From: Prevotella sp. UBA6994
Lineage (GTDB): Bacteria; Bacteroidota; Bacteroidia; Bacteroidales; Bacteroidaceae
Assembly: GCA_002449845.1 (NCBI GenBank)
Contig: DJXW01000029.1
Location: 1 to 64,000, forward strand
Reading direction: 5' to 3'
DNA: 64,000 nt
Below the pieces are notes generated by a model, which did not search any database, was not told where the DNA came from, and saw only the letters and a program-made list of their open reading frames with translations. The position numbers were made by a program, and so were the translations under genes. Below, one piece after another: positions 18,279-28,353 of the stretch. Within the stretch, counting starts at the first letter, position 1, and each line of letters starts with the position of its first letter.

Positions 18279-20510
18279 ATGACAACTATCAAACGATTAG
18301 GATTCACCTTGGTTTCATTACTGCTCATGAATCAAGTAATCACAGCACAAACCGTATTGTCTCCAAACGGAAACATTGAAATGTCTTTCAAGATTGCAAA
18401 CAAGGGCATTCCCACTTATTCCATCAACTATAAGAAGAAGCCCGTAGTACTTCCCTCTCGACTGGGACTTGAATTGGCAAAAGACAAACACGCATCGAAG
18501 CAATTTGAGGAAACCGATTTGCTGGAAGGATTCAGCATTTCTGATACGAAAACTTCAACGTTTGATGAGACTTGGGAACCCGTTTGGGGGGAAACATCTA
18601 CCATTCGCAATCACTATAACGAATTGGCAGTAACCCTGACGCAAGCGAAGGAAAAGAGAAACATCATCATCCGTTTCCGTGTGTATGATGACGGTGTGGG
18701 ATTCCGTTACGAGTTCCCACAACAAAAAGAGCTCAACTATTTCCTAATCAAAGAGGAACGTACCGAATTTGCCATGGCTGGAGACCACACCGCTTGGTGG
18801 TTGCCCGGTGATTACGATACTCAGGAACAAGAAACACAACAAACAAAACTCTCAGGTATCAGAGAGCGCATGAAAGAGGCTGTCAACTGGGGAAATTCTT
18901 CTGTTGCCGTATTCTCAGAAACAGGCGTACAAACCTCTTTGCAGATGAAGACTGATGATGGTCTTTACATCAATATCCACGAAGCTGCATGTATAGATTA
19001 TTCAACGATGCACCTGGAATTGGTAGATAAAAAGACTACACATCTTTCAGATAAGTTAGGAGGTGGTAGTAATATATATACGCCAAATCCTCAGCCAAGT
19101 AATTATCCTCTTCCTGCACCATATACTTTCGTAAGTCATCTTACACCTGATGCTACCGGTCTTAAAGGTTGTATGCAGACTCCTTGTACCACACCTTGGC
19201 GTACGGTAATGGTGTCTGACGATGCTCGCGACATGTTGTCTTCCAACTTAATCTTGAATCTCAACGAACCCTGTAAGATAGAGGATACTTCATGGATTCA
19301 TCCAACCAAATACTGTGGTGTATGGTGGGAGATGATTGTAGGAAAGAGCAACTGGCATTATACAGATGACTACCCATCTGTACAATTGGATAAGATTGAC
19401 TATACAAAGACCAAACCTCATGGACGCCACGGAGCCAACAACGAAAAGGTACGCAGATACATTGACTTTGCAGCTGAGAATGGTCTTGACCAGATATTGG
19501 TTGAAGGATGGAACGTAGGTTGGGAAGACTGGGCAAATATGTGGAAACGTGATGTTTTCGACTTTGTAACCCCATATCCTGATTTTGACATCAAAGCTCT
19601 TAACGACTATGCCCATTCGAAAGGTGTAAAGTTGATGATGCACCACGAAACTTCTTCATCTACCCAGAATTACGAGCGCCATATCAAAGAGGCTTATGAG
19701 TTGATGAATAAATATGGCTATGATGCCGTAAAGACGGGATATGTAGGCGACATCATCCCCCGAGGAGACCATCATTACAGCCAATCGATGAACAACCATT
19801 ATATGTACGTCATTAAAGAAGCAGCCAAACATCATATCATGGTGAACGGACATGAAGCAGTACGCCCCACGGGAATATGCCGTACTTACCCGAACTTAGT
19901 TGGAAACGAGAGCGCTCGTGGTACTGAATATGAGGCTTTCGGTGGCTCTCGCCCAGATCATACGGTTATTCTTCCTTTCACTCGCCTGCAAGGAGGACCG
20001 ATGGATTACACTCCTGGAATCTTAGAGACACAACTCAAGACGTGGAGCGACAATCCCAATTACGTACATACAACCCTTGTAGGACAATTGGCTCTTTACG
20101 TTACCATGTATTCGCCTCTGCAAATGGCAGCCGATCTTCCAGAGAACTATGCAAAATTCATGGATGCTTTCCAGTTTATCAAGGATGTAGCCTGCGACTG
20201 GAGCGAGTCTATCTACTTGGAAGCTGAACCCGCCGATTACATCACGGTGGCTCGTAAAGCCAAAGGAACAGACAACTGGTTTATTGGCGGAAAGTGCGAC
20301 GAGAACGGACATAAGTCTGTCATCAAGCTCGATTTCCTCGACAAAGGTCGTAAATACGATTGTACTATCTACGCAGATGCAAAGAATGCCGATTACGAGA
20401 CCAATCCCAAGGCTTATACCATCACCAAGAAGACCGTGAAAGCTGGACAAACCCTTAAATTGACAGAGGCTCGCGGTGGTGGATTTGCCATTTCATTAAT
20501 AGCCAAATAA
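18279..20510 (+). CDS. susB: GH97 alpha-glucosidase, SusB-like
   Basis: Periplasmic glucoamylase-type enzyme that cleaves glucose from malto-oligosaccharides. From the start at 18279 there is a signal peptide (MTTIKRLGFTLVSLLLMNQVITAQ). An upstream in-frame start at 18186 lies inside the hairpin and is rejected. The 743-residue length matches Bacteroides SusB (about 738). Domains: N-terminal beta-sandwich (TVLSPNGNIEMSFKI), central (beta/alpha)8 barrel (ILVEGWNVGWEDW, KLMMHHETSS, HEAVRPTG, GNESARGTEYEAFGG), C-terminal beta domain. The conserved acidic residues E526 and E544 lie in the last two barrel motifs. It lies 117 bp after malQ across the hairpin. Confidence 0.93.
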   Translation: MTTIKRLGFTLVSLLLMNQVITAQTVLSPNGNIEMSFKIANKGIPTYSINYKKKPVVLPSRLGLELAKDKHASKQFEETDLLEGFSISDTKTSTFDETWEPVWGETSTIRNHYNELAVTLTQAKEKRNIIIRFRVYDDGVGFRYEFPQQKELNYFLIKEERTEFAMAGDHTAWWLPGDYDTQEQETQQTKLSGIRERMKEAVNWGNSSVAVFSETGVQTSLQMKTDDGLYINIHEAACIDYSTMHLELVDKKTTHLSDKLGGGSNIYTPNPQPSNYPLPAPYTFVSHLTPDATGLKGCMQTPCTTPWRTVMVSDDARDMLSSNLILNLNEPCKIEDTSWIHPTKYCGVWWEMIVGKSNWHYTDDYPSVQLDKIDYTKTKPHGRHGANNEKVRRYIDFAAENGLDQILVEGWNVGWEDWANMWKRDVFDFVTPYPDFDIKALNDYAHSKGVKLMMHHETSSSTQNYERHIKEAYELMNKYGYDAVKTGYVGDIIPRGDHHYSQSMNNHYMYVIKEAAKHHIMVNGHEAVRPTGICRTYPNLVGNESARGTEYEAFGGSRPDHTVILPFTRLQGGPMDYTPGILETQLKTWSDNPNYVHTTLVGQLALYVTMYSPLQMAADLPENYAKFMDAFQFIKDVACDWSESIYLEAEPADYITVARKAKGTDNWFIGGKCDENGHKSVIKLDFLDKGRKYDCTIYADAKNADYETNPKAYTITKKTVKAGQTLKLTEARGGGFAISLIAK

Positions 20511-20521
20511 CAATACAAACC

Positions 20522-21505
20522 ATGGAAAACTTACGTGTAGGAATCATCGGGGCGGGATGGATAGCAGAGAAAGCCGCCATTACGCTGAAAGATTTGAACG
20601 GCGTTATGTGTTACGCTATTGCCTCTCGCTCCATAGAAAAGGCTCAAGCCTTTGCCGACAAATGGAACGTTCCCCACGCATACGGCTCATATTCAGAACT
20701 GATAGCCGACAAAGACGTAGATTTGGTTTATGTGGCAACTCCACATTCCCACCACTACGACGTAACACGCGAGGCATTGGAAAACGACAAGCCTTGTCTG
20801 GTAGAGAAGGCATTTATGGCAAACTATCGCCAAGCCGCAGACATCGTCAAATTGTCTCGTGAAAGGAAAGTGTTTCTCGCCGAAGCCATCTGGACACGGT
20901 ATCAGCCAGCCGTACAGATGGTGCGCCAACTCATCAGCGACGGTAGAATAGGAACGCCACGACTGATAACCGCCACGCTGGGCTACAGTATGGGCAACAA
21001 ACCCCGTATCATGCGCCCCGACCTCTGTGGCGGAGCATTGTTAGACCTTGGCGTTTATGCCATCAACTTCGTCAGAATGTTTTGCGACTCTCCTATTGAG
21101 AGGATGGAATCACAATGTGTAAAATCAGATACGGGTATGGACTTATCCAATGCCATCAGCTTCTCCTTTGAGAACGGAATGCTTGCCAACGTGCAATCGT
21201 CTGCTTGTTGTGTAGGAGACAATATCGGTGTGATTGCGGGTACGGAAGGAAACTTGATTATTGACAACATCAACAATCCGCAACGCATCCGTATCAACAA
21301 GAGAGACAGGGTGTTTGTGAAAGACATCAGCGTTCCTAAGCAAATCACGGGATATGAGTACGAATTTCTTGCCTGTAAGAAGGCTTTGGAGGAAGGACTC
21401 ATAGAACCGCCACAGATGCCACTGGAAGAAACGCTCTATATCATGAAGATGATGGATGAACTGCGTTTGAAGTGGGGTGTGCGTTATCCCATGGACGAGG
21501 AATAA
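20522..21505 (+). CDS. Gfo/Idh/MocA-family NAD(P)-dependent oxidoreductase
   Basis: Dehydrogenase of the Gfo/Idh/MocA family. It has an N-terminal Rossmann fold (RVGIIGAGWIAEKAA), the family motif EKAFMAN where many members have EKP, and the C-terminal sugar-binding domain (GGALLDLGVYAINFVRMF; GYEYEFLACKKALEEG). 327 residues is the normal length. The fold is close to dihydrodiol or glucose-fructose-oxidoreductase-like members. The substrate is unknown. It lies 11 bp after the GH97 gene and is probably cotranscribed. Its place in a starch locus is unexplained; use on a modified glucose is only a guess. Confidence 0.85.
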   Translation: MENLRVGIIGAGWIAEKAAITLKDLNGVMCYAIASRSIEKAQAFADKWNVPHAYGSYSELIADKDVDLVYVATPHSHHYDVTREALENDKPCLVEKAFMANYRQAADIVKLSRERKVFLAEAIWTRYQPAVQMVRQLISDGRIGTPRLITATLGYSMGNKPRIMRPDLCGGALLDLGVYAINFVRMFCDSPIERMESQCVKSDTGMDLSNAISFSFENGMLANVQSSACCVGDNIGVIAGTEGNLIIDNINNPQRIRINKRDRVFVKDISVPKQITGYEYEFLACKKALEEGLIEPPQMPLEETLYIMKMMDELRLKWGVRYPMDEE

Positions 21506-21533
21506 ATCATATCGTAATACTCATGAACGATTT

Positions 21534-21653
21534 GGTTCGTGTCAACATATCTTTTGGTTCCAGTTGGTTCCTTATCGAGAAACCATCGGTTACCCATATA
21601 GTGACCGTTGGTTTCTCGCATGGTGACCATCGGTTCCTGACATAGTTACTTGA
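21534..21653. repeat. 22-bp phased GGTT array upstream of the pullulanase
   Basis: GGTT recurs at 21534, 21556, 21566, 21588, 21610 and 21632, with spacings 22, 10, 22, 22 and 22 bp. Three units contain ACCNNNGGTT (around 21582, 21604 and 21626). The steps of about one and two helical turns place all copies on one DNA face. Possible activator-binding array for the pullulanase gene, which has no LacI-type operator. No CRISPR-like conservation is seen. Confidence 0.6.
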
Positions 21654-21702
21654 AAGAGAATCTTACTCCAGGTTTTCATTTCATTTTACTTAACAGACAA
21701 AA

Positions 21703-23730
21703 ATGATTAGCAACATGAATATCAAACAGCTCTCACTCTCCATCGTAGCAGCAACAGCCCTCTCCACGTCTGTTGCACAAACAAAGGTGGCTGTTCCCAC
21801 GACAGAGACATTCCATTTTGATGAGGTAACCTATACGCCCCAGCAGACAACTTTTAAATTGTTTGCACCATACGGAGGCAGGACTTTCCCAAAGGTACAA
21901 CTCTATCTTTACAAAGATGCCACCTCTCCCAAACCATATAAGACCATCAAGATGCCCTATCCCAAGAATGGAACGGGCGAGGTATGGAAAGCAACGGTAA
22001 AAGGCAACTTAAAAGGATGTTTCTATACGTTTCAGGTAAACGACTTACGAAAGAGTCGGGAGAATCGTGCCGAAGCCACCCATCAAAAGAATTACTTGGA
22101 AGAAACACCTGGAGTATTTGCCAAAGCTGTGAGTATCAACGGGAAACGTGGCGCTATCATCGACATGAACGAAACAAATCCCGTGGGATGGAAAAATGAC
22201 AAAAGACCAACCGTAAAATCTCCCGCAGACCTCGTGATTTATGAAATGCACCATCGTGACTTTTCCATTGATGCGTCTTCAGGATTACGATACAAAGGGA
22301 AGTTTCTTGCGCTGACAGAACCGAAAGCCATCAAACACCTCAAGGAATTAGGCGTGAACGCCATACATATCTTGCCGAGCTACGACTTTGGTTCCATCGA
22401 TGAGACAAGGTTGCAAGACAACAAGTATAATTGGGGATACGACCCCGTAAACTACAATGTACCAGAAGGTTCATACTCTACCAATCCCGCAGATCCAACC
22501 TGTAGAATCAAAGAGTTTAAACAAATGGTGCAAGCCTTGCACAATGCAAATATACGAGTGATTCTTGACGTGGTTTATAACCACACCTACGACATTGAAC
22601 ACAGCAATTTCCAAAAGACATATCCTGATTATTACTATCGCAAAACGAACAAAGACGAGTATTCCAATGGTTCGGGTTGTGGCAACGAAACGGCATCAGA
22701 GCAACCGATGATGAGACGTTTCATGATAGAGAGCGTGAAATATTGGATTAACGAATACCATATTGACGGTTTCCGTTTCGACCTGATGGGCGTTCACGAC
22801 ATAGAAACGATGAACATCATTCGGGAAGAAGTGAATAAAATAGACCCCACCATATTTATATATGGCGAAGGTTGGAGTGCCGGACAATGTGCTTATCCGC
22901 AAGAAAAACTTGCCGTCAAAGCCAATACCAAGCAACTCAACGGCATTGCCGCCTTCTCTGACGACATGCGAGATGCTTTGCGAGGACCATTTTCCGATGA
23001 TACGAAAGGGGCTTTTCTCGCAGGTATTCCAGGTGAAGAAGAGAGTTTGAAATTTGGCATTGTTGGAGCCATTGCCCATTCACAAGTTGACATGAAGAAG
23101 GTCAATTACTCCAAAGAGCCTTGGACCAATGAGCCTACCCAACAAATATCGTATGTGAGTTGTCATGATGACATGTGTCTCGTAGATCGTTTAAAGACAG
23201 AGATTCCAGGTATTTCCACCGACGAACTCATACGTCTCGACCTCTTGGCTCAAACGGCGGTATTCACCAGTCAGGGAGTGCCTTTCATGCTCAGTGGTGA
23301 AGAGATGTTGAGGGACAAGAAAGGCGTTCACAACTCATTTGAATCGCCCGACTCCGTCAACCATCTCGATTGGGACAATCTCAAACGGTTCCCACAAGTT
23401 TTCCAATATTACAAGAGCCTCATCGAATTGCGCAAGAATCATCCCGCATTCCGTTTGGGAAAAGCCGAACTCGTACGCAAGCATGTGGATTTTCTGCCCA
23501 CGGCATCGTGCCTTGTGGGGTTCCAAATCAAGAATCATGCAGGTGGTGACACATGGAATAACATCATCGTTATCTTCAACGGAAACAAGGAAACAGAAAC
23601 CGTTGACATCCCAGAAGGAAACTATACCGTAGTTTGTTGCGACGGACAAATCAACGAGAAAGGTCTTGGAACGATCAACGGCAACAAGGTGAACATTGAC
23701 CCACAATCTGCACTGATCATTCACGACTAA
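21703..23730 (+). CDS. pulA: type I pullulanase (GH13)
   Basis: Debranching enzyme that hydrolyses alpha-1,6 links in pullulan, amylopectin or glycogen. A signal peptide (LSLSIVAATALSTSVAQ) directs export. An N-terminal CBM48-like domain (FKLFAPYGGRTFPKVQLYLY) precedes the GH13 barrel with the pullulanase signature YNWGYDPVNYNVPEGSYSTNP and catalytic D360 (GFRFDLMGVHD), E389 (IYGEGWSAG) and D489 (SCHDDMC). 675 residues is typical of the Bacteroidetes form. M6 is an alternative start. It begins about 200 bp after the oxidoreductase gene, behind the 22-bp array, so it probably has its own promoter. Confidence 0.93.
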   Translation: MISNMNIKQLSLSIVAATALSTSVAQTKVAVPTTETFHFDEVTYTPQQTTFKLFAPYGGRTFPKVQLYLYKDATSPKPYKTIKMPYPKNGTGEVWKATVKGNLKGCFYTFQVNDLRKSRENRAEATHQKNYLEETPGVFAKAVSINGKRGAIIDMNETNPVGWKNDKRPTVKSPADLVIYEMHHRDFSIDASSGLRYKGKFLALTEPKAIKHLKELGVNAIHILPSYDFGSIDETRLQDNKYNWGYDPVNYNVPEGSYSTNPADPTCRIKEFKQMVQALHNANIRVILDVVYNHTYDIEHSNFQKTYPDYYYRKTNKDEYSNGSGCGNETASEQPMMRRFMIESVKYWINEYHIDGFRFDLMGVHDIETMNIIREEVNKIDPTIFIYGEGWSAGQCAYPQEKLAVKANTKQLNGIAAFSDDMRDALRGPFSDDTKGAFLAGIPGEEESLKFGIVGAIAHSQVDMKKVNYSKEPWTNEPTQQISYVSCHDDMCLVDRLKTEIPGISTDELIRLDLLAQTAVFTSQGVPFMLSGEEMLRDKKGVHNSFESPDSVNHLDWDNLKRFPQVFQYYKSLIELRKNHPAFRLGKAELVRKHVDFLPTASCLVGFQIKNHAGGDTWNNIIVIFNGNKETETVDIPEGNYTVVCCDGQINEKGLGTINGNKVNIDPQSALIIHD

Positions 23731-23735
23731 TCCAC

Positions 23736-24584
23736 ATGAGAAGATTGCTCTTCATCATATTCAGCATTTCAACATGCACCCTGGCATTCGCCCAAGACCG
23801 TCCTAAAATAGGATTGGTCTTAGGTGGAGGTGGTGCAAAGGGAGCTGCTGAGATTGGAGTATTGAAATACATAGAAGAAGCAGGAGTACAGATTGATTGC
23901 ATCGTAGGAACAAGCATTGGAGCCATCATTGGCGGATTGTATTCGGTAGGATATCGTTCTCAACAGCTCGATTCCCTTTTTCTCCATACGGATTGGGAAC
24001 AAATTTTCTCCAACTCCATATCTGGAACCCAACAAATATCAGACGTGTTTGAATCGTTGCTCAACGTTCCCGACACCATAGATTTCGATAGTCTTCCCAT
24101 TCCCTACCGTTGTGTGGCGGCAGACGTTATCAATGCGAAGGAAATAGTATTAACGCGAGGCAACTTAGCCACGGCTATGCGGGCAAGCATGGCTGTTCCC
24201 GGTGCTTTCAAGCCCGTGAAATGGGAAGATAAGCTATTGGTTGACGGCGGTATGCTGAACAATCTTCCCGTAGATGTGGCAAAAGAGATGGGTGCAGACA
24301 TTATCATTGCCATCGACCTTTCCCAAACCAAGCACGAAGAACGCACTTTCTCGCTGAAGGAAACATTAGGTATTGGCGGTTTGTTGGATTGGTTCGTCTC
24401 CCGTCCGGATTGGAAGAAACACAACGAAAACAGGAAGATGGCAGACTATTACATCAATCCCTATCTTAACAAATATGATGCTGCCAGCTTCTCTCACGAT
24501 GATATCAAGGAGATGATTCACATCGGAGAGAAAGCTGGCAAAAGTGCATACGAAGATTTAAGGAAGTTGGCAACGTCACATTGA
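23736..24584 (+). CDS. patatin-like phospholipase
   Basis: Serine lipase/acyl hydrolase of the patatin (RssA-like) family. A signal peptide (LLFIIFSISTCTLAFAQ) sends it to the periplasm. Oxyanion motif GGGGAKGAAEIG (30-41), nucleophile S60 in GTSIG and catalytic D170 in VDGGMLNNLP form the Ser-Asp dyad. 282 residues, so only the catalytic domain. It starts 5 bp after the pullulanase stop, so it is coupled to that gene by position, though no link to starch is known. Its end overlaps the convergent S9 peptidase gene by 9 bp. Confidence 0.9.
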   Translation: MRRLLFIIFSISTCTLAFAQDRPKIGLVLGGGGAKGAAEIGVLKYIEEAGVQIDCIVGTSIGAIIGGLYSVGYRSQQLDSLFLHTDWEQIFSNSISGTQQISDVFESLLNVPDTIDFDSLPIPYRCVAADVINAKEIVLTRGNLATAMRASMAVPGAFKPVKWEDKLLVDGGMLNNLPVDVAKEMGADIIIAIDLSQTKHEERTFSLKETLGIGGLLDWFVSRPDWKKHNENRKMADYYINPYLNKYDAASFSHDDIKEMIHIGEKAGKSAYEDLRKLATSH

Positions 24585-27041
24585 CTGTTCCTTATACATG
24601 CTTTGCCACCATTCTGGTTCATCCTTGAGCCATTTGGCAAACCACGCATAAATGGTATTCTGCCATTTCATTCGCTTTTCGTAATTTAAAATCCAATGGT
24701 TTTCGCCTTCCACGGCAACGAAAGCCGTTTCTCTTCCCAATAGTTTCAAGGCATTAAACATCTGTATGCTCTCTCCCACAGGTACATTGGTATCTGCAAC
24801 GCCATGCAAGAAGAGGATAGGCGTATGAATCTTATCCGCATTAAACAAAGGACTCTGGTCAACATACAGTTTCTTGTCGGTCCAAGGATAACTGTCAGCC
24901 ATCGAAACCTCACTATAGCTATATCCCCAATATCCTTCACCCCAATAAGAAGTGTGGTCGCTGATGCCCGCATGAGAAATGGCGGCGGCGAAGATGTCAG
25001 TTTTCGTTTGCAGATATTGCGTCATGAAACCACCATAACTGGCTCCGATACACCCAATCTTCTTTTCATTGACGAAGGAATGCTGCTTGGCAAAGAGCTT
25101 AGTTCCCTCTATGATATCTTCTGCCACACCTTCACCAGCCGTATTCACATGACGCGAAGAAAATTCTTGTCCGAAGCCCGTTGCACCACTGGGATTGATC
25201 ACGTAAACCACATATCCCATTGCAGCATACGCATTGAGTGGGTAACGAGTGGCAAAATGTCTAGCAGTGGGAGTACAACCTCCATAATAATAGACAATCA
25301 TTGGATATTTCTTGGAAGCATCGAAATGAGGAGGTAAATAATATCTTCCGTTGATGGTATCACCTCGTGAACTGACAAAATCCCAAGCTTCACAAGTACC
25401 CAATTCCACATCTTTCAGGAATTGCGCACTGAAATCTTCCAATAACGAAGACTTCCCTGAACGTGTATTCAACGTATATGCACGAGAAGCATTGCTTGCA
25501 CTCTCGCCCACCCAAGCACAAACGGGAGCATCATCAGCCATCGAACATGACGTAACCATATCTTCAGGAGTGGGCAACTGTTGGATTTTCCCCGATATGG
25601 GATTAGCCTTAAACAGATGAACGCAATCCTTATCGTCTGCCGTGAAATAGATTTGATTGTCGTATTTTGCCCATTGAACAGAACCAACGGAAGGATTGAA
25701 ATCACGGGTGAGAGCCTTGACTTTTCGAGTGGTCAGGTCGATGGTGTACAACTGATAGTCATACGCACTCGGAATACGACCTTCTGGCACATTTTTGCCG
25801 ATTCCATCGAGGGTTTCGGGCGATCCTACCACAGCTATCATCTTTCCATCGGGTGAGTATTTGCCATCTACTACAAAGCCATCATCAACCACGATGGAAT
25901 CGCCTTTCATGGTTTGCAAATCCAATTGGATAATGGTACGAAGGGTGGTTGGGCGCTTGGTCAATCGTTTCTTACTGGTCATCAACAAAACAAAACGACC
26001 ATTACGCGAAATATCAAGTAAGGAAACAGAATGATGACCAAAGGTCAGAGGTTGTGAAACACCTGTTTGCAAATCGTATTTCACCAGACTATTACGGTCT
26101 CTCCATCCTGGTTGTCTGTCGTCAGGCTCCACAATCTCATATACTTTCTCGTCTTTCTTGGGTCCTGTATTTCTATGATTGAAAATAAGGAAGTCTTCCG
26201 TGGGAGAAATGGTATAAGATTCGTCGGGTAAGTCTTCCGCCAAGATTGTGCTTTGCATGGTTTCCACGTTAACTGCCATCAATCTACGTCCCTTCTCACT
26301 TTTCTCTGTATAGTAATAACGGTTTGAGGAAGGCATCCAACGAATGGCTGTGGATGTTTCTAAAAGTATTTTACCAGTCTTCAAATCCTTCAATTGATAC
26401 TTTGAAGAACTGGTTCCTGTAGAGAGAATCTCACTATATCGGGTGATGAGGAACCTACCATTAGGCGAGAGGCTCACACCAGACAGACGATTTCCCTCCA
26501 TGACTTCCTTCATGGAAAACAGATGTTTGTTTCCCTCAGTCAACAGGAATGTGTTTGCTGATACTCCAGAAAGTTTTACATTCACTTTCTCTTGCTTATC
26601 ACTTTTCGAGAGATACTTGATGTCGAAAGTATGTGTGCCTGGAATCAACTCCACACTTTTGCCATCAGATTTCTTACCATCTACAAACAGTTGATAATCA
26701 GCCATTCCGGAAACCATAACTTTAGCCTTCGCAAAGCATAGGTTTTGAGCACCGAAACGTAGTATATACAAGGCGTAACCCTTATCTACGCTTGGAGCAA
26801 TGGTATCTTCAAACAATTTACCATCGGCAGCTAAGTCGAGTCTAACCGCCGTTTCAAGCAAGTCTTTCTCCTTAAAGGTCTTCTGACTCAAGCCCACACT
26901 GTCGATTTCTAACGGTTTATACACGGGGAAAGGTCCTGCACACTTAAACTTGGTGACATGAATGTCATCAGCATTGACATTCATTGCAAAGAGCAAAGAG
27001 CAAACACTCGCACATAAGAATTTGGTACAAAATGATTTCAT
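24576..27041 (-). CDS. S9-family prolyl oligopeptidase-type peptidase
   Basis: Exported serine peptidase that probably removes dipeptides or cleaves after proline in short peptides. A signal peptide (LCASVCSLLFAMNVNA) is present. The N-terminal two thirds form a beta-propeller-like region (repeats such as SLSPNGRFLITRY, SPDGKMIAVVGSP). The C-terminal alpha/beta hydrolase holds the triad S668 (GASYGGFM), D750 (GVADTNVP) and H782 (GENHWI). 821 residues is longer than classic DPP-IV-type enzymes and fits Bacteroidetes members with an extra N-terminal domain. Single gene on the minus strand, convergent with the patatin gene. Confidence 0.9.
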   Translation of the reverse strand: MKSFCTKFLCASVCSLLFAMNVNADDIHVTKFKCAGPFPVYKPLEIDSVGLSQKTFKEKDLLETAVRLDLAADGKLFEDTIAPSVDKGYALYILRFGAQNLCFAKAKVMVSGMADYQLFVDGKKSDGKSVELIPGTHTFDIKYLSKSDKQEKVNVKLSGVSANTFLLTEGNKHLFSMKEVMEGNRLSGVSLSPNGRFLITRYSEILSTGTSSSKYQLKDLKTGKILLETSTAIRWMPSSNRYYYTEKSEKGRRLMAVNVETMQSTILAEDLPDESYTISPTEDFLIFNHRNTGPKKDEKVYEIVEPDDRQPGWRDRNSLVKYDLQTGVSQPLTFGHHSVSLLDISRNGRFVLLMTSKKRLTKRPTTLRTIIQLDLQTMKGDSIVVDDGFVVDGKYSPDGKMIAVVGSPETLDGIGKNVPEGRIPSAYDYQLYTIDLTTRKVKALTRDFNPSVGSVQWAKYDNQIYFTADDKDCVHLFKANPISGKIQQLPTPEDMVTSCSMADDAPVCAWVGESASNASRAYTLNTRSGKSSLLEDFSAQFLKDVELGTCEAWDFVSSRGDTINGRYYLPPHFDASKKYPMIVYYYGGCTPTARHFATRYPLNAYAAMGYVVYVINPSGATGFGQEFSSRHVNTAGEGVAEDIIEGTKLFAKQHSFVNEKKIGCIGASYGGFMTQYLQTKTDIFAAAISHAGISDHTSYWGEGYWGYSYSEVSMADSYPWTDKKLYVDQSPLFNADKIHTPILFLHGVADTNVPVGESIQMFNALKLLGRETAFVAVEGENHWILNYEKRMKWQNTIYAWFAKWLKDEPEWWQSMYKEQSM

Positions 27042-27071
27042 GGTTCGTATAATCTATGTCAATTTATTCTG

Positions 27072-27079
27072 CAAAATTA
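27072..27079 (-). promoter_or_regulatory. -7 element of the S9 peptidase gene
   Basis: Minus-strand TAATTTTG, 31 bp upstream of the ATG. Matches TAnnTTTG. No clear -33 element. Confidence 0.5.
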
Positions 27080-27121
27080 CACATTTTACGTTTAATAATG
27101 TGTTATTGGAAATATTTTTAT

Positions 27122-27129
27122 TAATTTTG
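27122..27129 (+). promoter_or_regulatory. -7 element of the uronic-acid kinase operon
   Basis: TAATTTTG matches TAnnTTTG, 24 bp before the ATG at 27153. Confidence 0.5.
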
Positions 27130-27152
27130 CACCCAATATTGATTATGAGCGT

Positions 27153-28352
27153 ATGATAACAAACGATTTATTTCAAGCATATCGTACTTTTTTCGGTAAA
27201 GGGGATGCCCTTTACCAGTTGTTTTCACCCTATCGCATCTGTCCTTTGGGCGCACACGTAGATCACCAGCATGGTTTGGTGTCTGGATTCGCCTTCGACA
27301 GTGGCATTGACTTCCTTTTCTCAGAGACGGAATCGGGTAAGGTGGAGATGTGTTCTCTCTCTTTTGAAGGATTGATGACCTTCAACGTACAACGACCTGT
27401 AGATGAGAAGCAAAACAACTGGGGCGACTACCTACGTGGTGCAGTATGGGCTCTTCAGCAAGATTTCCAGTTGCGCAAGGGTATTCGTGGCGTGGTAAAA
27501 GGTTCTATGCCCATTGGTGGATTGTCGTCTTCTGCCGCCCTACTCTGTGGTTTTGTCATGGCTTTGGGAAAGATTAACAACCTTTACTTGGACAAGATGC
27601 AGGTGATTCAATACGCTTCAAGGGCAGAACGTGAATACGTGGGATTGAACAATGGTATTCTTGACCAAGCATGTGTGGTATTGTGCGAATCAGACAAGTT
27701 GCTTTATCTCGACACACGTACCTCTGAATACCAATTGTTGCCATTCGGAGAGAACGAGAATCAAAAGGAATTGCCGTTTGAATTGGGTATTTTCTTCTCT
27801 GGCGTTACCAGAAAACTCACGGGAACCGATTACAACCTGCGTGTATCGGAATGTAAGACGGCAGCCTGGATCATGGAAGCATACGAGAATGTACCATTGA
27901 GAGAGCTCCAAGAAACACGGTTAAGAGACGTTGATGAGGAGATTTTCAAGAAATATGAAGACAAGATGCCTGAGCGATTTGCCAAACGTGCCCGCCATTT
28001 CTATACGGAATGCGACCGTGTGGAGGCTGGTGTGGAAGCATGGAAGAAAGGAGACATCAAGGCATTCGGCCAATATATCTTCGAAAGTTGCGAGAGTTCG
28101 ATGAACAATTACGAATGTGGCTCACCCGAATTGATTGCCCTTTACCAAATCATGCGCCGTACAGACGGCATTTATGGCGGTCGTTTCAGTGGTGCGGGAT
28201 TCAAGGGAGCTTGCATCGCCCTCGTTGACCCGACGAAGAAAGATAGCATTCGCGAATATATTACAGCAGAGTATTTGAAAGAGTTTCCTCAATATAAGGA
28301 CACTTTCGAGATGTTTTTCTGTAAGCCAGCCGATGGCGTAGATTTTATGTAA
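27153..28352 (+). CDS. GHMP sugar kinase, galacturonokinase-like
   Basis: Phosphorylates the anomeric hydroxyl of a sugar. GHMP-family motifs are clear: the ATP loop GGLSSSAA (122-129) and the C-terminal GGRFSGAGFKGACIAL. The sugar-binding signature, which in galactokinase reads GRxNLIGEHxDY, is here SPYRICPLGAHVDHQHG (25-41). From memory of the families, this block and the stretches NGILDQ, YNLRVSEC and NNYECGSPELI match plant D-galacturonate 1-kinase much better than bacterial galactokinase. With a nucleotidyltransferase, a UDP-uronate epimerase and UDP-glucose dehydrogenase next door, galacturonic acid is the likely substrate. Automatic pipelines would probably call it galactokinase. Confidence 0.75.
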   Translation: MITNDLFQAYRTFFGKGDALYQLFSPYRICPLGAHVDHQHGLVSGFAFDSGIDFLFSETESGKVEMCSLSFEGLMTFNVQRPVDEKQNNWGDYLRGAVWALQQDFQLRKGIRGVVKGSMPIGGLSSSAALLCGFVMALGKINNLYLDKMQVIQYASRAEREYVGLNNGILDQACVVLCESDKLLYLDTRTSEYQLLPFGENENQKELPFELGIFFSGVTRKLTGTDYNLRVSECKTAAWIMEAYENVPLRELQETRLRDVDEEIFKKYEDKMPERFAKRARHFYTECDRVEAGVEAWKKGDIKAFGQYIFESCESSMNNYECGSPELIALYQIMRRTDGIYGGRFSGAGFKGACIALVDPTKKDSIREYITAEYLKEFPQYKDTFEMFFCKPADGVDFM

Positions 28353-28353
28353 C

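Noticed and set aside
21534..21653. CRISPR-like array
   Set aside because: Only four to ten bases are shared per 22-bp unit, with no spacers of uniform origin and no cas genes nearby.
27153..28352. Galactokinase (galK)
   Set aside because: The sugar-binding signature differs from galactokinase, and no galT, galE or other Leloir context is present.
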